Shown: positions 43,633 to 53,572, counted from the first letter of the stretch. The stretch: 61,107 nucleotides of DNA from Acidobacteriota bacterium (GCA_016195985.1 JACPYP010000033.1:1-61107); one strand, 5' to 3'. The notes: generated by a model from the sequence alone, not told the origin. Translations and numbers: made by a program.

Positions 43633-44907
43633 CTACCGCTCCTCGCCTTTCGGGATGCGGCGGGCTGGGGCGGGCTCCAGGGCCAGGATGCCAAGGGCCT
43701 CCTGGGCATCGGCGGGATGCCGCGCTTCCCAGTCAAGCACCCAGGGTGGCAGTTCGGCGTCTTCGTAATCCCTCACCTTGCGGTGCCAGCTCACCAGGGA
43801 CTGCACGACCGCTTCGCGGGTGTTCTCGGCCTTGGGGGGGATGTGGCCCTCCCAAATGGGCTCTTTGAAATAAGTCCGCAGGGTGGCCTCGGCGGGCTTG
43901 CCCCATACGGCATAGGTGCGGTCCAGGGGGCCGCCGATGGGCTTCTGGTTGAGGTTCTCGCCGTAGAGGTAGTAGAAGACCGCGTCGCCGTCGCTCCAGT
44001 GGCGCAGCACCCCGAAAGCGCCCTTCAGAAGCAGGTCCTGCAGGTCCAGATCCAGGGGCTTGCCGGTGCGGAAATCCCATGGGCCCACGTGGGCATGGGC
44101 CACGGAGGGGTAGCCGACCTCGGTGATCATCACGGGCTTGGGCCCCTTGGCGTCGGCGAAGCGGGCGCCCAGGGTGCGGGCCTTGTAGACGATCCACCAC
44201 CAGGCGTCGCGGATCTGCTCGGGCTTGGGATAGTCGTCGTACTTGGCGATGGGATCGTAGGTGTTGATGCCGATCACGTCCAGGCAGTCGCCGAAGGTGA
44301 AGCTGTCGTGGCTGTCGAAATTCACGCTGTAGACCAGCTTGCCGTGGAAGACCTTGCGCACCTCGGCGGCCAGGCGGCGCCAGCGGTCGGGGAAGCGGTG
44401 GGTGGAGGCCATTTCGGTGCCTAGGCTGTACCACTCCACGCCGCCTTCCTGCGCGAGTTCAGCCAGGCGCACGTTGAAGGCCGTGTAGTTCTCCCACCAG
44501 AGATCCCAGTCGTCCGGCGCGATGTTGCCGCGCCACCAGTCGGCGTTCTCGGCCTCGTCCCGCATGTTGATGGTGGGGAAGAACATCATGCGCAGACCGC
44601 GAACCCGGGCCTGGTGGAAGGTGAGACGCAGGCTCTCCTCGGTGGGGCTGGAGGTGGGATGGCGGCGGATGTCGTTGCTGTGGCCCGTGTCCATGCGGTA
44701 GATGGCTTGCAGGCTGACGCAGGTGGCGCCGCTGGCGGCGATGCGGTCCAGCTCTTCGCGGTAGTCGTAGTCCGGCACGCCGGCGTAGAGGCCCAGCACC
44801 ATGCCCCGGGGCTGGGGCACCAGGGCCTTGCGCTTCATGCGCCGCACGAAAAGGAGCGTAAGGGGCAGGGCCAGGATGGCGGCGAGGATGAGGAAGCGGC
44901 GGATCAT
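43633..44907 (-). CDS. GH113-like TIM-barrel glycoside hydrolase
   Basis: 424 residues from the ATG at 44907 (GGAG upstream; ATG 44922 is possible). One N-terminal membrane segment (RFLILAAILALPLTLLFV) anchors a TIM barrel: GLYAGVPDYDYREELDRIAAS, MMFFPTINMRDEAENADWW, WYSLGTEMAS with the presumed acid/base Glu, CLDVIGINTYDPIA and VMITEVGYPS with the presumed nucleophile Glu. GH113 members cleave beta-mannan. Together with the GH130 gene this could form mannan-related metabolism; that link is inferred. Confidence 0.8.
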   Translation of the reverse strand: MIRRFLILAAILALPLTLLFVRRMKRKALVPQPRGMVLGLYAGVPDYDYREELDRIAASGATCVSLQAIYRMDTGHSNDIRRHPTSSPTEESLRLTFHQARVRGLRMMFFPTINMRDEAENADWWRGNIAPDDWDLWWENYTAFNVRLAELAQEGGVEWYSLGTEMASTHRFPDRWRRLAAEVRKVFHGKLVYSVNFDSHDSFTFGDCLDVIGINTYDPIAKYDDYPKPEQIRDAWWWIVYKARTLGARFADAKGPKPVMITEVGYPSVAHAHVGPWDFRTGKPLDLDLQDLLLKGAFGVLRHWSDGDAVFYYLYGENLNQKPIGGPLDRTYAVWGKPAEATLRTYFKEPIWEGHIPPKAENTREAVVQSLVSWHRKVRDYEDAELPPWVLDWEARHPADAQEALGILALEPAPARRIPKGEER

Positions 44908-44946
44908 GCGGCAGGACTCCATGTTTCAGGTTACAGGGTGAAGAGG

Positions 44947-45058
44947 CTGGAGTCCTGAGTCTGGAGTCTGGAGTCTGGGGTCTGGGGTCTGGAGTCCTGG
45001 GGCTGGAGTCGGGAGCCCTGAGTCTGAAGTCTGGAGGCTGGAGGTCGGAGGTCGGAGG
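44947..45058. repeat. Degenerate heptanucleotide tandem repeat
   Basis: Sixteen successive heptamers derived from CTGGAGT (CTGGAGT, CCTGAGT, CTGGGGT, TCGGAGG and similar) fill the spacer upstream of the GH113-like gene. Confidence 0.85.
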
Positions 45059-45206
45059 CTCGGCTTTGGTGGAGGCCCGCCCCGCCGGGCCGCGTCGGAT
45101 GATTCCCCTTGGGCCGCTTTCCTGGCGTGGTGCCGAACGGAACCCTCATCGCACAGGGTCCCGCGCCTCCAGACTCCGGACTTAAGACCCCAGTTCCGGC
45201 CTCCTC

Positions 45207-46466
45207 CTAAAGCCGCTGCACCCGCACCTGCGCGATGCGCGTGCCTTCCATGCGCAGCACGGTCAACAGGGCTCCCTCCACCGCCACGGATTCCTGGGGT
45301 TCGGGGATGCGGCCCAGGCGGGCCATGACCAGGCCGGCCAGGGTGTCGAAGCTTTCCCGCTCCCAGGCCACGCCCAGGGTTGCCGCGACGTCCTCCACAT
45401 GGGCCTGGCCGGAGACGAACCACACGCCCGGGGTCTGCTCCTGCAGTTCCGTGGAGGCCTCGTGCTCGTCCTGGATTTCGCCGAAGACCTCCTCCAGCAG
45501 ATCCTCCATGGTGACCAGGCCTGAGACGCCGCCGAATTCATCCACCACCAGGGCCAGCTGAGTGCGGGCCCGCTGCAGGTCGCGCAGCAGGTCGGCCACG
45601 GGCTTGCTCTCGGGCACGAAGCGGGGGGGCTTCAACAGCGTCGACAGGGGAGGCTGGGCGCCGTCCGGAAGCTGCATGAGGTCCTTGACCAGGAGCACGC
45701 CCCGTACCTGGTCGATGCCGCCCTCGAAGACGGGCAGGCGGGAGTGGCGGCTTTCAGTGAAGGCATCCCAGGCTTCGCGGATGGTGCTCGTGATGGAAAG
45801 GGCCACGATGCGGGTGCGGGGGGTCATCACCTCGCGCACCACCGTGTCGCCGAAGCTGACCACGTTGCGGATGAGCTCGCGGTCCTGGGCCTCGATGATG
45901 CCTTCGGCTTCGCCTTCTTCCAGCAGGGCGGTCACGGCCTCCTCGGTGGCCTCTTCGTCATCGTCTTCCTTGGCTTTTTCCTGGGCGTGGCGGCGGTCGA
46001 TCATGCGCGCCAGGGGCTCTACCAGGGGGGCGAGGAGGAACTGGGCCGGGGCGTAAAGGGGATAGAGCCGTGTGAGCCAAAGGGCCGGGTCGCGGGAGGC
46101 CAGCAGGGCCGGCAGCAGCAGGTCCAGCATCCACAGCCCGACCAGCACGAGGATGCCGAGGGTCCAGGCCCCGCCGGGCAGGACGTGGCGGCCGGGCCAG
46201 AGCAGCAGCACCAGGAGCAGGAGCAGCACCTGGTTCCAGAATTCCAGGCCCATGCCCAGGGCCCGGGGCCGCTCCAGCAGGATCGCCAGACGCGGGTCCG
46301 CGATGGCCTCCTCCTCCAGCAGACGCCTGCGCTGCAGGGAGGGCAGGGCATGGAAGGCGGATAGCAGGATCCCCGTGGCGCCGCGATAGATCAGCACCGC
46401 CAGGGCGGCATAGAGGAAGGGGGAAAGGGACAGGCTGCCGGTTGGATCAGACATTGGTTCAATCAT
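45207..46466 (-). CDS. CorC/HlyC-type CBS-domain membrane protein
   Basis: 419 residues (start ATG 46466 or 46454). N-terminal DUF21-type membrane part with hydrophobic segments (LLLLLVLLLWPG, ILVLVGLWMLDLLLPALLA), then two CBS domains (VREVMTPRTRIVALSIT, FVPESKPVADLLRDLQ with LVVDEFGGVSGLVTMEDLLEE) and a C-terminal transporter-associated CorC_HlyC domain (GVWFVSGQAHVEDVAATLGV). This is the CNNM/CorC group linked to magnesium or cobalt efflux. Function by family. Confidence 0.9.
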   Translation of the reverse strand: MIEPMSDPTGSLSLSPFLYAALAVLIYRGATGILLSAFHALPSLQRRRLLEEEAIADPRLAILLERPRALGMGLEFWNQVLLLLLVLLLWPGRHVLPGGAWTLGILVLVGLWMLDLLLPALLASRDPALWLTRLYPLYAPAQFLLAPLVEPLARMIDRRHAQEKAKEDDDEEATEEAVTALLEEGEAEGIIEAQDRELIRNVVSFGDTVVREVMTPRTRIVALSITSTIREAWDAFTESRHSRLPVFEGGIDQVRGVLLVKDLMQLPDGAQPPLSTLLKPPRFVPESKPVADLLRDLQRARTQLALVVDEFGGVSGLVTMEDLLEEVFGEIQDEHEASTELQEQTPGVWFVSGQAHVEDVAATLGVAWERESFDTLAGLVMARLGRIPEPQESVAVEGALLTVLRMEGTRIAQVRVQRL

Positions 46467-46481
46467 CTTAGGGCGAAAGGG

Positions 46482-48065
46482 CTAGGACTGTCCCGAGCGG
46501 CGGCGGATCAGGATGCGGCGCAAACGCTTTGCCGCCCACCAGGCCGCCGCTCCGAGGGCCAGGACGCCCAGCAGCAGGCCCGCTGCCGCCAGCTTGGCCA
46601 GGGTGGGCAGCCACAGCCTGTTGCCCAGACCCTGGGGCGCATGGGCAAAGCCGGATGCATCGGCCTTGCCCGTGTCCAGGAAACGGACGGCCAAGGTTTC
46701 GAAGGCCTCCGGCTGCTCGCGGAACAGATCCACGTGCGACTTGCCGGGCAGGATGATCTGCTGTCCGCGGCGGAGGAAGGGCAGCACTTCGCGGGTGGCG
46801 ATCTGGGCGGGCGTGGCCACATCCAGGCTGCCGCTCAGCACCAGGGTCTCCACCTCGCTGGGCTGGAGCCGGCGCAGGTCGTCGCTGGCCTGGGCGGGGG
46901 GCCAGGGACAGCCTTCGGTCAGGGGCCCCCAGATCAGTTCGGAGAACGGCGCGCCCAGGATGGCGTCCGGGGGCCGCGCCTCGGCCGCGTAGTTCCTGCC
47001 CGGCTCATAATCCAGGACGCCCTTGCAGTAGAGGTCCCCCATGGGCTCCTCGCCCTGGTTCCTGAGCATCGCGGTCCCGGCCAGGGAAAGGGCCGCCAGC
47101 CCGCTGGCGTCGCCGCGATCCGCGGCGGCGAAGGCATCCAGGGCCATGGGCGCGGACTTGCGGGAGTACAGCAAGGCGAAGGCCGTGGTCCGCACCCTGC
47201 CGGGATCGATGGGGATGCCCATCCAGTGCTTCGGCATGGTCTGGCTGACCCGGCGAATCGCGCCTGGCAGGTCTGGGCAAGCCGCCGAGCGGGCCTTGTC
47301 CTGGGCCCAGAGCCGGGCGTATTCCTGGATGACCTGGTCGGTGAGGTGGGGATCGAAGAAGAACCGCCCTGGCGGATTGGCTCCCACCAGGAGGGAGCGG
47401 CCGACCCGCTCGGGGTGGCGCTGGGCGTAAAGAAGGGCCAGGCGGGTGCCGTAGCTGAAGCCCATGAGGTGGATGCGCTCGTATCCCAGGGCCTCGCGGG
47501 CGGCCTCGATGTCCTCAAGCACTTCCGCCACGCTGTAGCCCTCCAGGTCGACGCCCTCGGCGCGGAGGCGGGCCACGCTGCGGACCATGGCCTGGTGGAC
47601 GCGGGACCGCGTCACGGGGCCCAGCAGATCGCCGGTGGATTCCCGTTCCGCCTGGGCGATCTCGGGACAGCGCAGGACCACGGAACCATCGGCGCCCCGG
47701 TAGCCCAGCAGGACGATGGGATGGTTGGCCAGGATCCCTTCGGCCCAGAGGGGCATGTCGTCCACCAGGTTCGAGGCCCCTGGGCCTCCGCCGAAAAAGA
47801 AGACCGGCAGGCCCTGGGAGGCCCCGGGCTTGGTGATCCTCTCCAGGGGCAGGCGGATGAGCCGCGCCCCCGGCCGCTGGCGGTTCTCGGGCACCGGCAG
47901 CTCCCGGCGCTCGACCTGGAAGGAGGATCCCTTGCGTTCTCCAGGCATCTGGGTCACGTTCACGGGCCCTGCCTGGGGCGAAAGCGAACCGCCGCCGGCG
48001 AGGCTGACGCCTGCGGCCAAAAGGATTCCGGAGACATGGCGGGCGGCGGGCCAGAGCGCTTTCAT
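46482..48065 (-). CDS. Exported alpha/beta-hydrolase, tripeptidyl aminopeptidase-like
   Basis: 527 residues. Signal peptide (HVSGILLAAGVSLAGGGS), then an alpha/beta-hydrolase: VFFFGGGPGASNLVDD (oxyanion region), nucleophile serine in IHLMGFSYGTRLALLYAQRH, acid Asp in LVLSGSLDVATPAQIA and His in ILPGKSHVDLF. A hydrophobic C-terminal helix (LAAAGLLLGVLALGAAAWWA) would anchor it to the membrane. The layout matches proline-iminopeptidase/TAP-like S33 peptidases. Substrate unknown. Confidence 0.87.
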   Translation of the reverse strand: MKALWPAARHVSGILLAAGVSLAGGGSLSPQAGPVNVTQMPGERKGSSFQVERRELPVPENRQRPGARLIRLPLERITKPGASQGLPVFFFGGGPGASNLVDDMPLWAEGILANHPIVLLGYRGADGSVVLRCPEIAQAERESTGDLLGPVTRSRVHQAMVRSVARLRAEGVDLEGYSVAEVLEDIEAAREALGYERIHLMGFSYGTRLALLYAQRHPERVGRSLLVGANPPGRFFFDPHLTDQVIQEYARLWAQDKARSAACPDLPGAIRRVSQTMPKHWMGIPIDPGRVRTTAFALLYSRKSAPMALDAFAAADRGDASGLAALSLAGTAMLRNQGEEPMGDLYCKGVLDYEPGRNYAAEARPPDAILGAPFSELIWGPLTEGCPWPPAQASDDLRRLQPSEVETLVLSGSLDVATPAQIATREVLPFLRRGQQIILPGKSHVDLFREQPEAFETLAVRFLDTGKADASGFAHAPQGLGNRLWLPTLAKLAAAGLLLGVLALGAAAWWAAKRLRRILIRRRSGQS

Positions 48066-48227
48066 TCGTTCCCTCCCTGATGGGGCGTGGCAGATTTGAT
48101 GGGCCGATGGATGCCCAAAACCCTACCTTTACGCGCCGGGACAGGGCCGCCCGGATCGGCGGAGATCCTTCCGGCGCCGACGACCGCTCCTGCGGGACCG
48201 GCCAGCGGCCCGGCCTGGGAGCTCTGT

Positions 48228-49712
48228 TCAGGGCCGGGCTTCCCCCCGCGCCAGGATCTGGAGGGTGAGGTCGGCGCGGGCTCTTTCGCTGAGGCGCATC
48301 TGGTTCCGCTCGGCCTCGCGGAAGAACTCCTTCGGATCGCGGCAGAGGCCGTCGGGCGTGGGCGGCAGGCCCTTGCGGGCGCGTGCGGTGTTCAGGAAGA
48401 AGTAGGGCTCTTTGGCCAGCTCGGGGCTTCGCAGGAAGTGGCGGAAGGTCCACCAGCCGCCCAGCGCGAACCACACGCCCAGGATCGCCACGCCCTTGTG
48501 CTGAAGCCAGCGCATCCGCTCAGGCGTCTGCCGCACCTTCTGCCAGGCCAGGCCCGCCCAAAGGTTCAGGCCGATGACGGCGGCGGTCATGCTCAGGGTG
48601 CCGGGCCAGCCCAAGGTGCCCCAGCCCAGCCCCGTGATGCCGATGACGGCGGGCGCCAGCAGCACGCCGAAGAGCATGTTCAGGTGCAGCATGTAGAGCA
48701 GCAGGGATTCGGCGCTGGCGGCCTTGATGGGATTCGCACCGCTCCAGCGGGGGCGCGCCAGCTCGATGGTCCCCATGAGGGTACCGCCCAGGAGGGTCCA
48801 GCCCAGGCGGGCCGCCACGCTGGGCAGGGTGGTGTTGGCGATGGCGCCCAGCTCGCCGTAGGTGAAGGCGCCCGCACGGCTGTGCAGCATCCAGATGCCG
48901 TTCTCCTGGAGCCAGGTTCCTCTCCAGAGCCAGGACTGTTGGGAGGTGGATCCCCAAATCAGCAGCAGGAGCCCCACGCCGGCCAGGGTGGCCAGGAACT
49001 TCGCCTCGCTCCAGCGGGCGCGGCCTTCGACGGCTTCGACCCGCAGATGCCGGTAGAGGCCGCCCAGGAAGGCGCCGAAGGCCGGGAAGGCGATCCAGGG
49101 AAAGAGCGGAAAGAGGGCCGACACCCCGCGGTCCGTGTTGCCGTTGAAGAGGCCCCGGATGGGCAGCCAGAGGCCGTCCGCGACGCCGGTCGCCCAGAGG
49201 TAGGGCGAGACCAGGGGCACGAAGACGGCGATGGCCAGGGCCAGGGCGGTGAACACGCGGGGGTTCCGCACCAGCCGGGCCAGGCCCTGGAGGATGAGCA
49301 GGGAGAAGACGATGCACTGAAGCACGTCGATTTTGAACAGCTCGCGGGTTTTCTGAACGGTGTTGAGCACGGTCCAGTCCGCGGCCGTGATGCCCGGGGC
49401 GTGCAGGGCGTAGGCGCAGAGCAGGATGAAGCCCAGGCGCCGGGCCGTGTCGGGCCAGAAGGGCCGAAGGGTGCCGTCGGTCTTGAAGGTGGAGATCACC
49501 AGGCTGTAGCCGGCGGCCATGGTGAAACTGGGGGCCACCAGGCCGTTGAGGTAGTTGAGCCAGTCCGGGCGGAGGCCCGGCCGCAGCCAGACATTCACCA
49601 CGTGCACTTCGATCATCACGATGACGGCCCAGCCCCGCAGCTGGTCGATCCAGTCGCAGCGGCGGGAGGGCGCGCGGTCCTCCCAGAACCGGGAGGGGGC
49701 TGTGGCAGTCAT
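48228..49712 (-). CDS. HGSNAT/DUF1624-like membrane acyltransferase
   Basis: 494 residues from the ATG at 49712 (GAGG upstream). Near the N-terminus RRCDWIDQLRGWAVIVMIEVHVVNVWL gives the conserved R/H pair of the heparan-glucosaminide N-acetyltransferase-like family. About ten membrane helices follow (ALALAIAVFVPLVSPYLW, FLATLAGVGLLLLIWGS, LLLYMLHLNMLFGVLL, AVIGLNLWAGLAW). The C-terminus is soluble. Such proteins move acyl groups to extracytoplasmic sugars. Substrate unknown. Confidence 0.82.
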   Translation of the reverse strand: MTATAPSRFWEDRAPSRRCDWIDQLRGWAVIVMIEVHVVNVWLRPGLRPDWLNYLNGLVAPSFTMAAGYSLVISTFKTDGTLRPFWPDTARRLGFILLCAYALHAPGITAADWTVLNTVQKTRELFKIDVLQCIVFSLLILQGLARLVRNPRVFTALALAIAVFVPLVSPYLWATGVADGLWLPIRGLFNGNTDRGVSALFPLFPWIAFPAFGAFLGGLYRHLRVEAVEGRARWSEAKFLATLAGVGLLLLIWGSTSQQSWLWRGTWLQENGIWMLHSRAGAFTYGELGAIANTTLPSVAARLGWTLLGGTLMGTIELARPRWSGANPIKAASAESLLLYMLHLNMLFGVLLAPAVIGITGLGWGTLGWPGTLSMTAAVIGLNLWAGLAWQKVRQTPERMRWLQHKGVAILGVWFALGGWWTFRHFLRSPELAKEPYFFLNTARARKGLPPTPDGLCRDPKEFFREAERNQMRLSERARADLTLQILARGEARP

Positions 49713-49856
49713 GGGGGCCTCTGCATTCAAGCGTTGAACCTTCCTAGCCTGCCTGAAGGCTTGGAAATCCTCCAGATGATCCTCCCCAGGGCCCTGCTAA
49801 GGTGATTGGGCTATTCCCCCCCCCTTCATTGCATTCCTGACCTGGAGGCATTCCCC

Positions 49857-51512
49857 ATGGGTGGACTGTTTGTCAAAAAAGATCTGGCCCGTCTCATTTC
49901 CGACGCCAACGACCCCCATGTGGGCGAGGGCGGGCACGGCGGGGGCCAGCTTAAGCGAACGCTGGGGGCCTTCAACCTCACCACGCTTGGCATCGGTGCC
50001 ATCATCGGCGCCGGCATCTTCTCTCTGACGGGCACCGCCGCCGCCAACTACGCCGGGCCCGGCATCGTCTACAGCTTCATCATCGGCGGCATCCTCTGCG
50101 CCCTGGCGGGGGTCTGCTATGCGGAAATGGCGGCCATGATCCCCGTGGCAGGTTCGGCCTATGCCTACTCCTACGCCACCATGGGCGAATTCATCGCCTG
50201 GATCATCGGCTGGGACCTGGTGCTGGAGTACGCCTTCGGCGCGGTCACGGTGAGCGCTGCCTGGTCGGGCTACCTTTACTCCATCCTCCACAAGACCCTG
50301 GGCATCGAGCTGACGGACACCCTGGTCCGCTTCACGAAAGGCCCCTGGGAAAAAGTGACGCTCCATGACGGCAGCATGGTTTTCGGCCAGTGGAACGTGC
50401 CCGCCACCCTCATCGCCCTGTTCGTGGCCTCGGTCCTCTACAAGGGCATCAAGGAAAGCGCCACGGTGAACAACCTCATCGTGGTGACCAAGGTGACCAT
50501 CGTAGTGGTGTTCATCATTCTGGGCATCGCGGTCATCTCGAAAACCAACCTTTTCGTGAACCCCGCCTCCACGGGCCTCGCGGCTCTGGTGCCCGCCAAG
50601 GAAGTGATGGAAGGCCATAGCCGCTACGGCTGGCTCAACGGCGGCGTGCTCACCGGCGCGGGGGTGGTCTTCTTCGCCTATATCGGCTTCGACGCGGTGA
50701 GCACCACGGCCCAGGAGGCCAAGAATCCCAAGCGCGACCTGCCCATCGGCATCCTGGGTTCCCTGGTGATCTGCACCATCCTCTACATCCTCGTGGCCCT
50801 GGTGCTCACGGGCGTGGTGCCCTACAAGCAGCTGGGCGTGGCCGATCCCATCGCCGTGGGCATCGACAAAATCGTCATGCTGCGAGGCTGGACCCCCGCT
50901 GCTCAGAAGGCCTTCACCTTCGTCATCAAGCTGGGCGCCATCAGCGGCCTCACCTCAGTGATCCTGGTGATGATGATGGGCCAGACTCGCGTGTTCTACG
51001 CCATGAGCAAGGACGGTCTGCTGCCCTGGTTCGGCAACGCGCATCCCAAGTTCGGCACGCCTCACGTGGCGACGGTGGTGACGGGCATCTTCGTCGCCCT
51101 GTGCGGCGGCCTCATGCCCATGAGCCTGGTGGGTGAGCTGGTGTCCATCGGCACCCTCCTGGCCTTCGTGCTCGTGTGCATCGGCGTGCCGATCCTCCGC
51201 TTCACCAATCCCGAGGTGGAACGCCCCTTCAAGGTGCCGGGTGGCACCCCGGGCGCCGTGCTCGTGGGCCTGGCCGGGGCCGGGGCCTGCGGGTACGTGA
51301 TGTCAGGCCTGCCCCAGGACACCTGGCTCCGCCTCGTCCTATGGCTGGAGGTGGGCCTGATGATCTACGCGGGCTACGGCTGGCGGCGCAGCCACCTGGC
51401 CAACGGCGACGCCAATCGCGCGAAGCCCCATACGGTGCTGCTGATCGTCAGCCTGGTCTTCTTCATCCCCACGGTGATCTACGCCATCAAGTTCTTCGGG
51501 AAGGGGGCCTGA
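49857..51512 (+). CDS. APC-family amino-acid permease
   Basis: 551 residues from the ATG at 49857 (GGAGG upstream); the frame is open further but a C9 run and lack of signals argue against that. It has the cationic-amino-acid-transporter layout: LKRTLGAFNLTTLGIGAIIGAGIFSLTG at helix 1, ISAFAY-type AGSAYAYSYATMGEFIAWIIGWDLVLEY, FFAYIGFDAVSTTAQEAKNPKRDLP and about 12-14 helices. Likely a proton-coupled amino-acid importer. It is 9 bases from comF. Confidence 0.93.
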   Translation: MGGLFVKKDLARLISDANDPHVGEGGHGGGQLKRTLGAFNLTTLGIGAIIGAGIFSLTGTAAANYAGPGIVYSFIIGGILCALAGVCYAEMAAMIPVAGSAYAYSYATMGEFIAWIIGWDLVLEYAFGAVTVSAAWSGYLYSILHKTLGIELTDTLVRFTKGPWEKVTLHDGSMVFGQWNVPATLIALFVASVLYKGIKESATVNNLIVVTKVTIVVVFIILGIAVISKTNLFVNPASTGLAALVPAKEVMEGHSRYGWLNGGVLTGAGVVFFAYIGFDAVSTTAQEAKNPKRDLPIGILGSLVICTILYILVALVLTGVVPYKQLGVADPIAVGIDKIVMLRGWTPAAQKAFTFVIKLGAISGLTSVILVMMMGQTRVFYAMSKDGLLPWFGNAHPKFGTPHVATVVTGIFVALCGGLMPMSLVGELVSIGTLLAFVLVCIGVPILRFTNPEVERPFKVPGGTPGAVLVGLAGAGACGYVMSGLPQDTWLRLVLWLEVGLMIYAGYGWRRSHLANGDANRAKPHTVLLIVSLVFFIPTVIYAIKFFGKGA

Positions 51513-51521
51513 CGTTCCTGC

Positions 51522-52214
51522 GTGCCGTCCAGGAGCCTTCTCCGCCTGACCCGGGGGATGCTCCCGTGTCGCGGCTGCCTGGGGCCCCTGGGGCATGGGG
51601 CCGAGGCGGGGCTCTGCGCCCGCTGCTGGAGCGGCCTCCAGGCCCTGCCTGAGGGCCGCTGCCCCTGCTGTGCCCTGCCGCACGGCGAAGGCTCCTGTCC
51701 GGAGCCCACGGCCTGGACGCTGGGCGATGCCCTGTGGGACTACCACGGGGGCCGGCCGCCCCTGGGCGCCTTGTTGTTGCCTGCCATCAAACAGGGGGAA
51801 CTGGGTTGGCGGCGGGCCCTGTTGGGCCGCGCGGCCGGGGCCACGATGCCGGGCTGGGCCGCCGAGGTGGATGCCGTAACCTCGGCCCCCAGTGCCCTGC
51901 CGCGCCGGTTGTTGCGGGGCTTCGATCTCGCGGCGGACCTGGGAAAGCAGGTGGCCGCGCGGTTGGGGCGGCCCTACGCGGCGCTGCTGGCGAAGCGCTG
52001 GCTCAGCGGGCGTCAGGCCTCCCGCACGGAATCCGAGCGGCGGCGCCTGCCCCGCCGGGCCATCGCGCTGGGACGCGGGGCCTCTCCCAGCGGCATCCTC
52101 CTTCTGGTCGATGATGTCTGGACCACGGGGACCACCCTCCTGCGCTGCGCCGAAGCGCTGATCGAGGGCGGGGCCGCGGAGGTGAGGGTGCTGACGCTGT
52201 TCCGGGCGATGTAG
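51522..52214 (+). CDS. comF: ComF-family phosphoribosyltransferase-like protein
   Basis: 230 residues from a GTG at 51522. An N-terminal double zinc-type cysteine region (PCRGCLGPLG, LCARCWSGL, CPCCALPH) precedes a phosphoribosyltransferase fold with DLAADLGKQVAARL and the PRPP-binding ILLLVDDVWTTGTTLL. ComF proteins are needed for DNA uptake in naturally competent bacteria. This agrees with the ComEA-like and pseudopilin genes at 16-17 kb. Confidence 0.9.
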   Translation: MPSRSLLRLTRGMLPCRGCLGPLGHGAEAGLCARCWSGLQALPEGRCPCCALPHGEGSCPEPTAWTLGDALWDYHGGRPPLGALLLPAIKQGELGWRRALLGRAAGATMPGWAAEVDAVTSAPSALPRRLLRGFDLAADLGKQVAARLGRPYAALLAKRWLSGRQASRTESERRRLPRRAIALGRGASPSGILLLVDDVWTTGTTLLRCAEALIEGGAAEVRVLTLFRAM

Positions 52215-52236
52215 TTCAGTATTCAGTCCTCGGGCT

Positions 52237-53346
52237 TCAGGGCAGGGGCTGGCGCAGGGGTTGGCGCAGGGGAATGGGTCCCTTGGCCGCGCGGGCGTAG
52301 GGCGCGGGCCAGGGCGTTTCGGCGCCGAGGGCTTGGGCGGCGCGCAGGGGCCAGCGGCTGTCCCGCAGCAGCTCCCGGGCCAGCAGCACCAGGTCGGCGG
52401 ATTCCTGGGCGAGGATCTGTTCGGCCTGATGCGGATCGGTGATGAGGCCCACGGCCCCGGTGGCCAGGCCCGCCTCAGCGCGGATGCGGGCCGCGAAGGG
52501 CACCTGGTAGCCCGGGCCCAGGGGGATCTCCGCGCGGGGCACCAGGCCGCCGCTGCTGCAATCCACCAAGTCCACGCCCAGGCCCTTCAGCACCCTGGCC
52601 AGCTCGATGGACTGCTCCAGGTTCCAGCCGCCCTCGGTCCAGTCCGTGGCGGAAAGGCGCGCGAAGAGGGGCTGGCGCTCAGGCCAGACGGCGCGCACGG
52701 CCTCCACGACCTCCTTCAGCAGGCGGATGCGGTTCTCGAAACTGCCGCCGTAGCGATCCTCCCGGCGGTTCGACAGGGGCGACAGGAACTGGTGCAGCAG
52801 GTAGCCGTGGGCAGCGTGGATCTCCGCCACCAGGAAGCCCGCGTCCAGGGAGCGGCGCGCGGCATCGGCGAAGGCGCGGACCACGTCCTGGATGCCCGCC
52901 TCATCCAAGGCTGTGGGCACGGTCCAGCCGGTGTCGAAGGCCAGGGCGCTGGGGGCCACGGGCGCCCACCCCCCTGCGGCCGCGGGGATGCTGCCGCCGC
53001 TGCCCTTCCAGGGCGAAGGCGCCGAAGCCTTGCGCCCCGCGTGGGCCAGCTGGATGCCGGAGACGGCGCCCTGCGAGTGCACGAAACGCACGATGCGGGC
53101 CAGGGCCTCGGCCTGGGCTTCGTTCCAGATGCCGAGATCCTCGGGGGAGATGCGGCCTTCGGGCACCACGGCCGCGGCCTCGGTGATCACCAGCCCCGCG
53201 CCCCCCTGCGCCAGGCCGCCGTAGTGCACCAAGTGCCAGTCCGTGGGCAAGCCCTCCACGGCCGAGTACTGGCACATGGGCGAAACGGCGATGCGGTTGG
53301 GCAGCGTCAGGCCGCGCAGGGTGAGGGGTTGGAAGAGGCGGGGCAT
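52237..53346 (-). CDS. Old Yellow Enzyme-like NADH:flavin oxidoreductase
   Basis: 369 residues from the ATG at 53346. FMN-dependent ene-reductase of the YqjM/XenA class: NRIAVSPMCQYSAVEG with the class-typical cysteine, DWHLVHYGGLAQGGAGLVITEA, substrate-binding EIHAAHGYLLHQFLSP and YGGSFENRIRLLKEVVE, and the FMN-phosphate region VGLITDPHQAEQIL followed by DLVLLARELLRD. Likely reduces electrophilic alkenes, often for detoxification. Confidence 0.93.
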   Translation of the reverse strand: MPRLFQPLTLRGLTLPNRIAVSPMCQYSAVEGLPTDWHLVHYGGLAQGGAGLVITEAAAVVPEGRISPEDLGIWNEAQAEALARIVRFVHSQGAVSGIQLAHAGRKASAPSPWKGSGGSIPAAAGGWAPVAPSALAFDTGWTVPTALDEAGIQDVVRAFADAARRSLDAGFLVAEIHAAHGYLLHQFLSPLSNRREDRYGGSFENRIRLLKEVVEAVRAVWPERQPLFARLSATDWTEGGWNLEQSIELARVLKGLGVDLVDCSSGGLVPRAEIPLGPGYQVPFAARIRAEAGLATGAVGLITDPHQAEQILAQESADLVLLARELLRDSRWPLRAAQALGAETPWPAPYARAAKGPIPLRQPLRQPLP

Positions 53347-53572
53347 GCTGGCTCCAGTGTGGTTCGGAATGCTGCTCGGAATGGGGCTAGGCCCCACTCT
53401 GAGTTAGGGTAAGGCTTGTTGGGGCAGGGTTCGTCATCGATCATTTCAGGACGGTTGAGGGCGTCGTGATGGCGAGCCCTGAATCTCTGACGAAAGTCGA
53501 TGGCATCGGCGTGCAAACGGCTCGGCAGATCCACTGGACCGTCCCTGAATGCTGAACGCCCCGCCAAACATA

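Noticed and set aside
44926-45423. Minus-strand open frame with heptapeptide-like repeats
   Set aside because: The repetitive product (LQTPDS-type units) is a direct result of the heptamer satellite; there is no ribosome binding site and the frame overlaps the CorC-type gene.
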